In this document: positions 58,101 through 64,000 of the stretch, piece by piece
Layout of the letters: each line of letters starts with the position of its first letter
Numbering within the stretch: position 1 is the first letter of the stretch
DNA from: Candidatus Methylomirabilis sp.
GTDB lineage: Bacteria; Muiribacteriota; Ozemobacteria; Ozemobacterales; Ozemobacteraceae
Direction: 5' to 3'
Assembly: GCA_020722725.1 (NCBI GenBank)
Contig: DYKG01000001.1
Location: 62,001 to 126,000, forward strand
DNA length: 64,000 bases
Position numbers and translations under genes: made by a program
The notes under the pieces: generated by a model
Database searches by the model: none
What the model was told of the DNA's origin: nothing
Seen by the model: the letters and a program-made list of their open reading frames with translations, nothing else

Positions 58101-60765
58101 TGCACTTATAACAACAGAGACCGATGCAATCCTGAGTGCACGGGTTGTCAGGCTTGAACGGTCGCAGGGTGAATTCATCGAAACCATTGGCGAAAATTGT
58201 CGGCCTAACGTGTTTGTCAGTCTTACCGCTCCGAATCATCGCAGCATTTTCCCGGTTTACACCAGTCAGATGGACAGTGATTATCCTCGCACTTACTTTG
58301 GTTTTGCCAACATCAAGGTGCAGAATACCGTCGATAAGTTGAACATTGAAATTGCCCCGGAAAAGGCTGCTGAACTTGTTGGTCGCCCCGGTGAAGATTT
58401 TGAGCTGAATTTGAAGGTTACCGATAAGAATGGGCGGCCGGTTGTTGCTGAAGTAGCTCTGTGTGTCGTCGATGAAGCGATTCTTTCGTTGACCGGCTAT
58501 GTAACTCCTGCGCTTGAAACACTTGCAGATTTTATGCTGCCGCTTAAGGTATTTACCGGTGATCTGCGAACCTCTTTGATCAGTCAGGAGCTGTTCAGGC
58601 TTATATCAACCAGGGCTCTGACCGGCGGTGACGGTGGAGTCGGCGCAATTGCTGCCGACCTTGATGTGAGAAAGGATTTTCGTCCGGTTGCTTACTGGAA
58701 CCCGGCATTGATACCAGATGATAAAGGTTTTATTAAAGTCAACTTCAAGTTGCCTGACAGCATGACTGCTTATCGTGTTTATGCAGTAGCAGTTGATAAG
58801 GGTGCGGCCTTTGTTTCGAAACAAAGAAACCTGAAAGTTACCAGGGAATTCTACATCGAACCCGGTCTGCCGCGCTTCCTGACTGCCGGCGATCAGGCGA
58901 TTTTCCCGCTGAATTTCAATAATAAAACAGATCAGCAGGGAAATGCCGAATATCAGGTTCTTCAGGCCGAAAACCTTACAATGTCGCCGATGAAAAGTGA
59001 AATTGCAATGACCGGTTTTTCCAATTCGGTTGCCAGACTTGAATTGAAGGCTGAAAATGGTGCCGGAAACGGAAAAATTCTGCTTTCAGCAAAATTCAAC
59101 GGGCTGAATGACGCAATCGAGAAAAGCCTGCCGATTAAACCTTCACAAACCATTATCAATCGATTGCTTTCAGGGCATTTCAAAGAATCAATTAAAATAA
59201 ATGCCGAAATTCCCGCATATGTTGCCGGCCTTGCACCATCGCAGAAGATTAATACTTTTTCAGCAAAACTGAATGTTTCTACCAGTCGCTGGTCGAGAAT
59301 AATTCCAACCCTGCATTACCTGCTTAAATATCCTTATGGATGTCTCGAACAGACAAGCTCTGCAATTATACCGCTGACCGCGATGCGAGATTTGATAAAA
59401 GATGGACGATTGCCTGGCATTAGTATCGATGAGATCGACGCATACATTAAGAGGGGAATCGACCGACTGCTCATTATGCAGCGTCCTTCCGGCGGTTTTT
59501 CTTACTGGCCCGGTGAATACCATGAAACATGGTGGGGAAGTCAGTATGCGGTTTTGGCTCTGACAATGGCTAAAAAATCTGGCATTGAAATCGACCAAAA
59601 CTGTCTGGACAAAGCGCTTTCAAGCGTAAAAACCGGCCTGTTTTCCCGAAATAATGACAGTTATTTTGAGCATGGTTTTTATGCCATGGCAGTGGTAAAC
59701 CTGGCGATGAATGATCAGCTGAAACCCGCTGATCTCGAAACTTTAAAAAATAAATTTAAAACAGTTGCTGGAGAAGCTTCACCGCTGATGCTTCTTGCCG
59801 AAGCTTTCTGCTCAGGATCAGATAAAAAAGCACTTGCCGCTAAACTGAAGCTGCTCAAGCCGGAAAAGAAATCAGTCGATCACAGCTGGTATTATTCTTC
59901 GGTTCGCCTGAACGCTTTTTCATTGATGGCCTTGATTGCCGGCAATGGTGATATGAAACAGGCTGATCAATTTGCCGGTGAATTGCTTGATCGCCTGAAT
60001 AATCGCAGTTACTGGAATTCAACTGCCGATACCGGCATTGCTCTTCTCGCTCTTTCCCAGTATTTCAGGCAGGAAGCTCTGGTGGAAAAAGAAAAAGTTG
60101 ATATTACCTTAAAATCAGCAACCGGCGAAAAAACAATCAATGTTGACAAATATGGGGCAACTATTGAATTGACCGAGTCTGAACTCATTGGTGCTGAAGG
60201 AATTGAATTGAAATGTGCGGATAAGGTTCTTCTGAACTGGACCCTGGATTATACTTATCCTGATCTTGAAGACCGAACCGAAGATCTGCAGAATGGTTTC
60301 ATCATCGAAAAGACGGTAAAAAATCTCAATGGCTCAGATGAAATAAGAGTCGGCGATCTTGTCAGGGTTGTTGTCGAGTTTGAAGACAAATTCCATCAGG
60401 ATGACAAACATCCGATTCTTAATTACATGGCCCTTGAAGACCCGATTCCAGCCGGTTTCATTGCCGTCAATTCCTCGCTGAAAAATGACAGTCTTCCCGC
60501 CTCAGAGCGTGAAAACGAGGAAGCATACTGCGGCTGGGAAAATGGAGCCTGGAATTTCTATGCTGACCACCAGGAAATTCAGAATGACCGCTTTCTGGCT
60601 TTTAAAAATCGCTTCTGGTCAGGAAAGTTCAGGGTGGTTTACTATTTGCGTGCAGTTTGCGAAGGTGACTTCAAAATGAAACCAACCCGCATTTCTCTGA
60701 TGTATGATCCGGAATTCTATGGCATGACAACCGCTTGCAGAGTGAAGATTCTACCGGTTAATTGA
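55180..60765 (+). CDS. Bacterial alpha-2-macroglobulin (YfhM type) with thioester motif
   Basis: 1861 aa. Traps foreign proteases in the periplasm by covalent thioester bonding. Signal peptide 1-27 (LLFASLLFALIMLAQASA). N-terminal macroglobulin domains lead to VFTERGVYKQGETVFWKATL (MG domain signature, usually T-D-R-x-x-Y-x-P-G) near 540. The A2M core shows ALCVVDEAILSLTGY and the VAYWNPALIPDDKGFIKVNF, KLPDSMTAYRVYAVAVD segment. The thioester motif PYGCLEQTSS has Cys1388 and Gln1391 intact; helical alpha-toroid repeats follow (LLIMQRPSGGFSYWPGEYHE). E. coli YfhM is a lipoprotein, but here the signal peptide has no lipobox, so it may be soluble. GAGGTG precedes the ATG. pbpC lies downstream, the usual A2M-PBP1C pairing, separated by a pseudogene. 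Confidence 0.95.
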   Translation: MNKKTLFRLLFASLLFALIMLAQASANDLALKYHLSAEGSLQPANWQLRLEFDQPVSILEVSKRVSLKFKSKNAEFKIWNATELGAAENRKALPPERQIFILRPSPVPSATGSCRIVIDGKLASANNKARLNRQREIIFDTALGTTVLGAEPYFNSPTNKGVRIYLSELVKDYQLKKKIRIFPPVGMFSVDRQYTYNRNEYLVSGKFVTGRKYQIEILGGSTGEKEPVLNPYKFEFTSCGPKPEIRFATDRNVLELKSRQMIPLSFANVGNFRCQFMKIPAFFGPWFDSLAVFPDVEEKRPTEVTSFRLGDSEKKILEATAADLDNMMLTGVNRLNALKALEGGDKIPGLADFLAPEFVSNSEGYMGSDNPDQEYFFSLPLDSRAEPEKGGSVVIRVNEADVENGQQATRLFQLTDLSITYKFSRSELLLWVTSIQTGKPLGNISVMLVLKDDVCVFPGKTDRDGLIRISQDKECSAIKWNGNQPEIHLVKPTVDSMLIAAVANEADSSFVRLSSNRFLPSSVNSSYIDQKEELGAKGHVFTERGVYKQGETVFWKATLREYIEKSIRPVTGEEVSVRISNPRGEEIFDETLALSEFGTVSGELKLASYAPLGQYNLRIYRLVENQEKTRMGLEPAWDFLMNRSPTKPENVNTAGQSSEKIEILLTSTGFQVQEFEPPRHYVEISTRLDSRKVKVVVGQETEQPYLECRIKSLYYTGGPLRHAKVQWTAHLAENDCSVGEYPLYQFGHNDPFKDLIESGNSVLDKNGELVVALPVSQEVLSGLNRIEISATVLDVDARPSTGVENFSHKPEYRVGIAKLPGGLAQEQEFPVQILVLDQNGKPVTNGQVQLEIMRKRWFYTQKRDASGGIYYNWASGWTRNQRSVSQIKGDFAEFDLILAEGGDYMLQATYRVGSAEYKAAYSFHVDYSYASFDDLNSISRVRSENEIILLSDKAVAAVNDKVKIRYSLPAVCEYALITTETDAILSARVVRLERSQGEFIETIGENCRPNVFVSLTAPNHRSIFPVYTSQMDSDYPRTYFGFANIKVQNTVDKLNIEIAPEKAAELVGRPGEDFELNLKVTDKNGRPVVAEVALCVVDEAILSLTGYVTPALETLADFMLPLKVFTGDLRTSLISQELFRLISTRALTGGDGGVGAIAADLDVRKDFRPVAYWNPALIPDDKGFIKVNFKLPDSMTAYRVYAVAVDKGAAFVSKQRNLKVTREFYIEPGLPRFLTAGDQAIFPLNFNNKTDQQGNAEYQVLQAENLTMSPMKSEIAMTGFSNSVARLELKAENGAGNGKILLSAKFNGLNDAIEKSLPIKPSQTIINRLLSGHFKESIKINAEIPAYVAGLAPSQKINTFSAKLNVSTSRWSRIIPTLHYLLKYPYGCLEQTSSAIIPLTAMRDLIKDGRLPGISIDEIDAYIKRGIDRLLIMQRPSGGFSYWPGEYHETWWGSQYAVLALTMAKKSGIEIDQNCLDKALSSVKTGLFSRNNDSYFEHGFYAMAVVNLAMNDQLKPADLETLKNKFKTVAGEASPLMLLAEAFCSGSDKKALAAKLKLLKPEKKSVDHSWYYSSVRLNAFSLMALIAGNGDMKQADQFAGELLDRLNNRSYWNSTADTGIALLALSQYFRQEALVEKEKVDITLKSATGEKTINVDKYGATIELTESELIGAEGIELKCADKVLLNWTLDYTYPDLEDRTEDLQNGFIIEKTVKNLNGSDEIRVGDLVRVVVEFEDKFHQDDKHPILNYMALEDPIPAGFIAVNSSLKNDSLPASERENEEAYCGWENGAWNFYADHQEIQNDRFLAFKNRFWSGKFRVVYYLRAVCEGDFKMKPTRISLMYDPEFYGMTTACRVKILPVN

Positions 60766-60852
60766 TCGTTTGAAAAAACTTTGAACCGATTGTCCGGCTT
60801 TAGGTATTAACTTACGGATCAACCTGAAGGATTTAAAAAACAGGAGTAGTTT

Positions 60853-61217
60853 ATGACTAGAAAAAGTGCGTTTATCGCAATGGTTCTTTTCGCCCTTTCA
60901 TTCGTTCCCGGTTTTGCTGTGGAACTCGAACCGATACCTTTGGGCGCAAACTTGGTGCAGCTGGTAAATAACTGAAGGTGTTGAACCTGCGGGTTTCATT
61001 GCTCAACTGCAAAGCAGTCGCATCAATGTAAAATTGAGCTATCGTCGCGGACAGCAGAACAATCAGGTGCTGGCCAGTCGAAATTGCTGACCTCAAACTG
61101 ACCATCGAAAAACTCTGCGGTGAATTGGTTAATGCTTTGGCAGAAGCTCCAAAATCTGTAATACGAATCACAGAAGAAATATTTGCAGGGGCCGGCCACC
61201 GTGTCGGCCAGCTTTAA
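60853..61217 (+). pseudogene. Frameshifted gene for a small secreted protein
   Basis: AGGAGTAGTTT, then an ORF with a good signal peptide (MTRKSAFIAMVLFALSFVPG, FAVELEPIPLGANLVQLVNN) that stops at 60975. The next frame continues TEGVEPAGFIAQLQSSRINV, KLSYRRGQQNNQVLASR. A second frame change gives EIADLKLTIEKLCGELVNAL, AEAPKSVIRITEEI, ending within the R1 repeat. Two frameshifts in about 120 codons indicate decay (or sequencing errors). The family is unknown. It interrupts the A2M-pbpC pair. Confidence 0.6.
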
Positions 61218-61220
61218 ATC
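61168..61220 (+). repeat. R1 dispersed palindromic repeat, copy 4
   Basis: TCACAGAAGAAATATTTGCA, GGGGCCGGCCACCGTGTCGG, CCAGCTTTAAATC. GGCCG and CGGCC can pair. It supplies the last residues and stop of the frameshifted gene upstream. Confidence 0.75.
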
Positions 61221-61251
61221 GTAGTGTCACGAATGAATTAAGTATAAATGG

Positions 61252-61257
61252 TATAAT
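61252..61257 (+). promoter_or_regulatory. TATAAT 8 nt before the pbpC ATG (possible leaderless start)
   Basis: GGTATAAT, 8 nt, ATG; no Shine-Dalgarno in between. A second AT-rich GTATAAA lies at about 61242. No good -35 hexamer is seen. Confidence 0.4.
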
Positions 61258-61265
61258 TTTACAGC

Positions 61266-63632
61266 ATGAGAAGAAAAGTTCCGGCCGCGCTGTTGATTCT
61301 TTTAATACTGGCGGGAAGTGCCTGGTTTTTGCGTGTTGTCTGGTTGCCATGGGTAAGTATCAGTCCTGAAAAATTACTGCAGACAAGATTTGTTTCCGGG
61401 GGAGCATGGCTTGACTCTGATTGTCGGCCGCTAAGACTCTTTCCTGATGACCAGGGAGATTTTCTCTGCTATACCCCGCTGGCCAGTCATTCAAAAAACA
61501 TTTTAAATGCTGTTTTAACTGCTGAAGATCGATCTTTTTTCAGTCACCCCGGTTTGGATGCGGCGGCGATTATGCGGGCCGCCTGGCAGAATCTGGCCAG
61601 TCGTCGCATTGTTTCAGGTGCTTCGACCATTTCTCAACAGCTTATCAGAATTCTCAAGCCGCGAAAGCGAACCTGGTCCGCCAAAATCTCAGAAGCTCTA
61701 ACTGCATTGTATCTTGAATGCCGTTATGACAAGAAGCGGATTCTTGAATTTTATCTTAACGCGGTGCCCATGTTCGGCAATGTCAGAGGCTTTTTTCTTG
61801 CCTCTCTGCTGCTGTTTAAAAAAACTCCCGACCTGCTTAATCTTGCCGAATCAGCCACACTGGCTGCTGTCGTGCAGTCGCCCGGTCGTCTTAACCCTTT
61901 TTCAGGCGCTGGCAACAAGCGGTTGCGCAAAAGACGTGACTGGTTAATCAGGGAAATGCTCAACGCAGGCCATTGCACTGCAAGAGAAGCGGAGTTGGCG
62001 TTTTCGGAAAACATTCCCGATTATCGCTCCCAGCTTCCTTTCAAGGCGCCGCATTTTTGTGATTATATTACTGCGGCACGTGGCGCTCCAAAGGGAAATC
62101 AGCGAACCACGATCTCTCAGGTGATGCAGGATATGTTGCAGAGTGCCATCAAATCACATCTGCCAAGACTGGCCAGATCAGGTGCCAGGCAGGTGTGCGG
62201 AATGATTGTTGAAGCCGGGAACATGAAGATCAGGGCAATGGTTGGTTCTGCCGAATTTGGCCCAATTGCCGCCGGGTTTAACAATGGCTGCATTGCCGGC
62301 CGCTCGGGTGGTTCGATTCTGAAGCCTTTTCTTTACGCTCTTGCTCTTGAAAAAGGCTTTTATCCTTCTTATGTAATTGCAGATACGATGCAGCCCTTCA
62401 AAACCCCTCAGGGCGAGTATCTTCCCTATAATGCCGACCGCAGGTCTTACGGCCCGGTAACTATCAGAAATGCCCTGGGAAACAGTCTCAACATATCAGC
62501 GGTAAAAATGCTCAACAAAATTGGTATTCGCGATTTTTTCGATTTTCTCGTCGAGTGTCAGCTTTTACAGGCTTTTACCGATGCAGCAAAATTTTATGGA
62601 CTGGGACTTGCTATTGGCAATCCTGAACTGCGTATGCTTGATGTTGTAAGGGCTTACGGAATTTTTGCCAATGAGGGGCGGTTGAAAAGCCTCAGTTATC
62701 AGCCTGAAGATGAAGTCACAGAAAAACAGGTGCTCAGTGCCGCAAATGCCTATCTGATTTTTGACATTCTTTCTGATCCGGCGGCAAGATTGCTGACTTT
62801 TGGCACTCCATCGTTTTTCAAATTTCGCAACCGCTGGGCATTAAAAACCGGAACCAGCACCAATTACCGTGATTGCTGGCTGGTCGCTTTCAACAAAAAA
62901 TTCATTCTGGCACTGTGGGTGGGAAATTTTGACGGTTCTCCGACCAGAAGCCTTTCTGGGGCCACGGCCTGCGGCCCTTTAGCCCGGAACGTCATCGATG
63001 AGCTCGATCGTTTGCCAGACCAGGAATTTTTTCAAATGCCTGCTGGAATAAAAAAAGTGTCGGTTTGTTCTGTATCCGGCCAAAGGCCCGGCCAAAACTG
63101 CAAATTGACTGGTAATGACCTTATTTTCGGCAATGAGAATGATCTTCCCGAATGCCAGTTTCATCGAGCCACCGGCGAGGTTCATGAATTGCCTGCCGAT
63201 TATGCCCGCTGGATTCAAGGACGATCAATGGTTAATGACGCTGACCCGTTCAGATTGTTTGGCAATCTAAGGATTTTTGACGCTTTTGAACTGATGGGAA
63301 TCGGGGAAACGGCAGGCGAACAGATAGCGGCAAGCGGCCCGCTGGTTGTGAGAGATAAAGCTTATGATGCCGATTGGAACAATATCAAAATCGTTTCACC
63401 CCACGAGGGTGACCGTTATATTCTTTCCAACGTTACCGAAAATTTTGTGCAATTTCGCGCTATACCTGAGAAGCCGGTTACTGAGATTGTCTGGCTGGTT
63501 AATGGTCGTGAATTCATCAGAACTCCACCTCCATACGAAGCTTACTGGCCAATGCGTGAAGGCGAATTCACCATTACGGCAATAACTGGCGGTGAAGCGG
63601 CGGCAGAAATTTCAATTACGGTAGAGCGCTAG
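61266..63632 (+). CDS. pbpC: Penicillin-binding protein 1C (transglycosylase/transpeptidase)
   Basis: 788 aa. Inner-membrane anchored (helix at about 8-28), periplasmic enzyme of peptidoglycan synthesis. The GT51 transglycosylase domain has LTAEDRSFFSHPGLDAAAIM (catalytic Glu87), IVSGASTISQQLIRILKPRK and LNAVPMFGNVRGF. The transpeptidase domain has the active-site GRSGGSILKPFLYALALEKG (Ser350, S-x-x-K), SLNISAVKML (S-x-N) and WALKTGTSTNYRDCW (KTGT). The C-terminus is the BiPBP_C domain (IVSPHEGDRYIL...IVWLVNGREFI...PMREGEFTITAITGG), found only in PBP1C. All catalytic residues are present. Pairs with the alpha-2-macroglobulin upstream, thought to guard the wall after protease breach. Its stop overlaps the convergent gene's stop. 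Confidence 0.96.
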   Translation: MRRKVPAALLILLILAGSAWFLRVVWLPWVSISPEKLLQTRFVSGGAWLDSDCRPLRLFPDDQGDFLCYTPLASHSKNILNAVLTAEDRSFFSHPGLDAAAIMRAAWQNLASRRIVSGASTISQQLIRILKPRKRTWSAKISEALTALYLECRYDKKRILEFYLNAVPMFGNVRGFFLASLLLFKKTPDLLNLAESATLAAVVQSPGRLNPFSGAGNKRLRKRRDWLIREMLNAGHCTAREAELAFSENIPDYRSQLPFKAPHFCDYITAARGAPKGNQRTTISQVMQDMLQSAIKSHLPRLARSGARQVCGMIVEAGNMKIRAMVGSAEFGPIAAGFNNGCIAGRSGGSILKPFLYALALEKGFYPSYVIADTMQPFKTPQGEYLPYNADRRSYGPVTIRNALGNSLNISAVKMLNKIGIRDFFDFLVECQLLQAFTDAAKFYGLGLAIGNPELRMLDVVRAYGIFANEGRLKSLSYQPEDEVTEKQVLSAANAYLIFDILSDPAARLLTFGTPSFFKFRNRWALKTGTSTNYRDCWLVAFNKKFILALWVGNFDGSPTRSLSGATACGPLARNVIDELDRLPDQEFFQMPAGIKKVSVCSVSGQRPGQNCKLTGNDLIFGNENDLPECQFHRATGEVHELPADYARWIQGRSMVNDADPFRLFGNLRIFDAFELMGIGETAGEQIAASGPLVVRDKAYDADWNNIKIVSPHEGDRYILSNVTENFVQFRAIPEKPVTEIVWLVNGREFIRTPPPYEAYWPMREGEFTITAITGGEAAAEISITVER

Positions 63633-64000
63633 TTTTCGAGGCCGTAGAGCTTTTTATATGATTTACGGTATTTGCTTTCCCTGCCCGCCATAATTTTCAG
63701 GCCGATTTCTTCAAGAGTCTCTGAAATGAGATTTTGAAATGTCTCCAGATCCTTGAAAAATGCTTCTATTATATGCTGCAGATGTTTCTTTTTTTCTACT
63801 TCAAAAGATTCCCGGAGTGATTTATTCAGAGTGGACTCAATATTTCTTTCAAACTCAAATTCCATTTCATAAAAGCAGCCGGCAGGCTTAATAGAATTTT
63901 TTAATCGCCGTTTTAATCTTTTACTATACGAATTATGGGCAAGAGCAAATCTGGAGTCGAAATACAAGTCAATAAAATCCGGTGAATACACTTCTGAGCG
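63629..64000 (-). CDS. Unknown protein, 5' part outside the window
   Basis: The frame is open from the window edge (R-S-E-V-Y-S-P-D-F) to a stop at 63629, at least 123 residues of the C-terminal end. It is helical and highly charged: YSKRLKRRLKNSIKPAG, YEMEFEFERNIESTLNKSLR, KKKHLQHIIEAFFKDLETFQ, KYRKSYKKLYGLEN. Coiled-coil character resembles the stalk of dynamin-like or SMC-type ATPases, but no catalytic part is visible. A GTG inside (63991) is not needed as a start. It converges on pbpC with a 4-nt overlap of the stop codons. Confidence 0.6.
   Translation of the reverse strand, partial: RSEVYSPDFIDLYFDSRFALAHNSYSKRLKRRLKNSIKPAGCFYEMEFEFERNIESTLNKSLRESFEVEKKKHLQHIIEAFFKDLETFQNLISETLEEIGLKIMAGRESKYRKSYKKLYGLEN

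Overview
The window looks like a chromosomal segment of a Gram-negative, diderm bacterium. It carries an arabinose-5-phosphate isomerase with SIS and CBS domains (KDO/LPS synthesis), an outer-membrane beta-barrel protein ending in Phe, several lipoproteins, a bacterial alpha-2-macroglobulin next to penicillin-binding protein 1C, and a type II secretion/type IV pilus ATPase. A two-subunit ATP-citrate lyase, many secreted proteins of unknown function and divergent housekeeping proteins point away from the well-studied proteobacteria. A Riflebacteria-like or similarly deep, mostly uncultured lineage is my guess from general resemblance, and nothing in the sequence proves it. I found no rRNA, tRNA, CRISPR array, prophage or complete insertion sequence.

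Layout. 1-7.7 kb (minus strand): 3'-truncated hisS with a short upstream ORF, then a three-gene unit encoding a BsuPI-domain secreted protein, a GspE/PilB ATPase with a 600-residue C-terminal extension containing PWQF repeats, and a PP2C-like protein; a DUF1848 gene is read divergently from the next gene. 7.9-17 kb: a secreted glycine-rich protein behind a consensus promoter, purD, then on the minus strand a secreted phospholipase-D-like protein, a small Cys protein, an envelope protein with a ten-G tract in its ribosome-binding region, and clpB. 17.5-24.2 kb: aclB-aclA ending in a strong terminator, then a convergent tRNA methyltransferase-like gene, an outer-membrane protein/lipoprotein pair, and two shortened ORFs that look like an internally deleted tungstate transporter. 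24.3-32.8 kb (plus): nitrilase, solute-binding lipoprotein and diguanylate cyclase; thioredoxin-like protein, peroxiredoxin and DnaJ-related protein; an AlbA_2-domain protein; a secreted alpha-amylase.

33-41.4 kb: a HEAT-repeat membrane protein and a Cache-HAMP sensor lacking an output domain, a secreted subtilase, an IS3 orfA remnant, kdsD, a secreted helical protein, a P-loop kinase-like protein and argF. 41.5-49.5 kb (minus): two overlapping helicase-nuclease genes arranged like AdnAB, a ROK-protein fragment, a Cys-rich relic and an EamA transporter. 49.8-64 kb: two tandem GT-C-type membrane proteins, a periplasmic helical protein, an FmdE-family protein, the alpha-2-macroglobulin, a frameshifted secreted-protein gene, pbpC, and the end of a convergent unknown gene.

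Two families of short dispersed intergenic repeats occur, four copies each: a GGGGCCGGCC palindromic element (R1) and a CATTGAGCTTGTCGAAATG-type element (R2). Several genes without a visible Shine-Dalgarno sequence have a TATAAT-like hexamer 6-8 nt before ATG, which suggests leaderless mRNAs. The most unusual items are the GspE-PWQF fusion operon, the AdnAB-like pair outside its best-known host group, the internally deleted tup-like genes, the poly-G ribosome-binding region, and the binding-protein/diguanylate-cyclase unit that has no ABC permease beside it.
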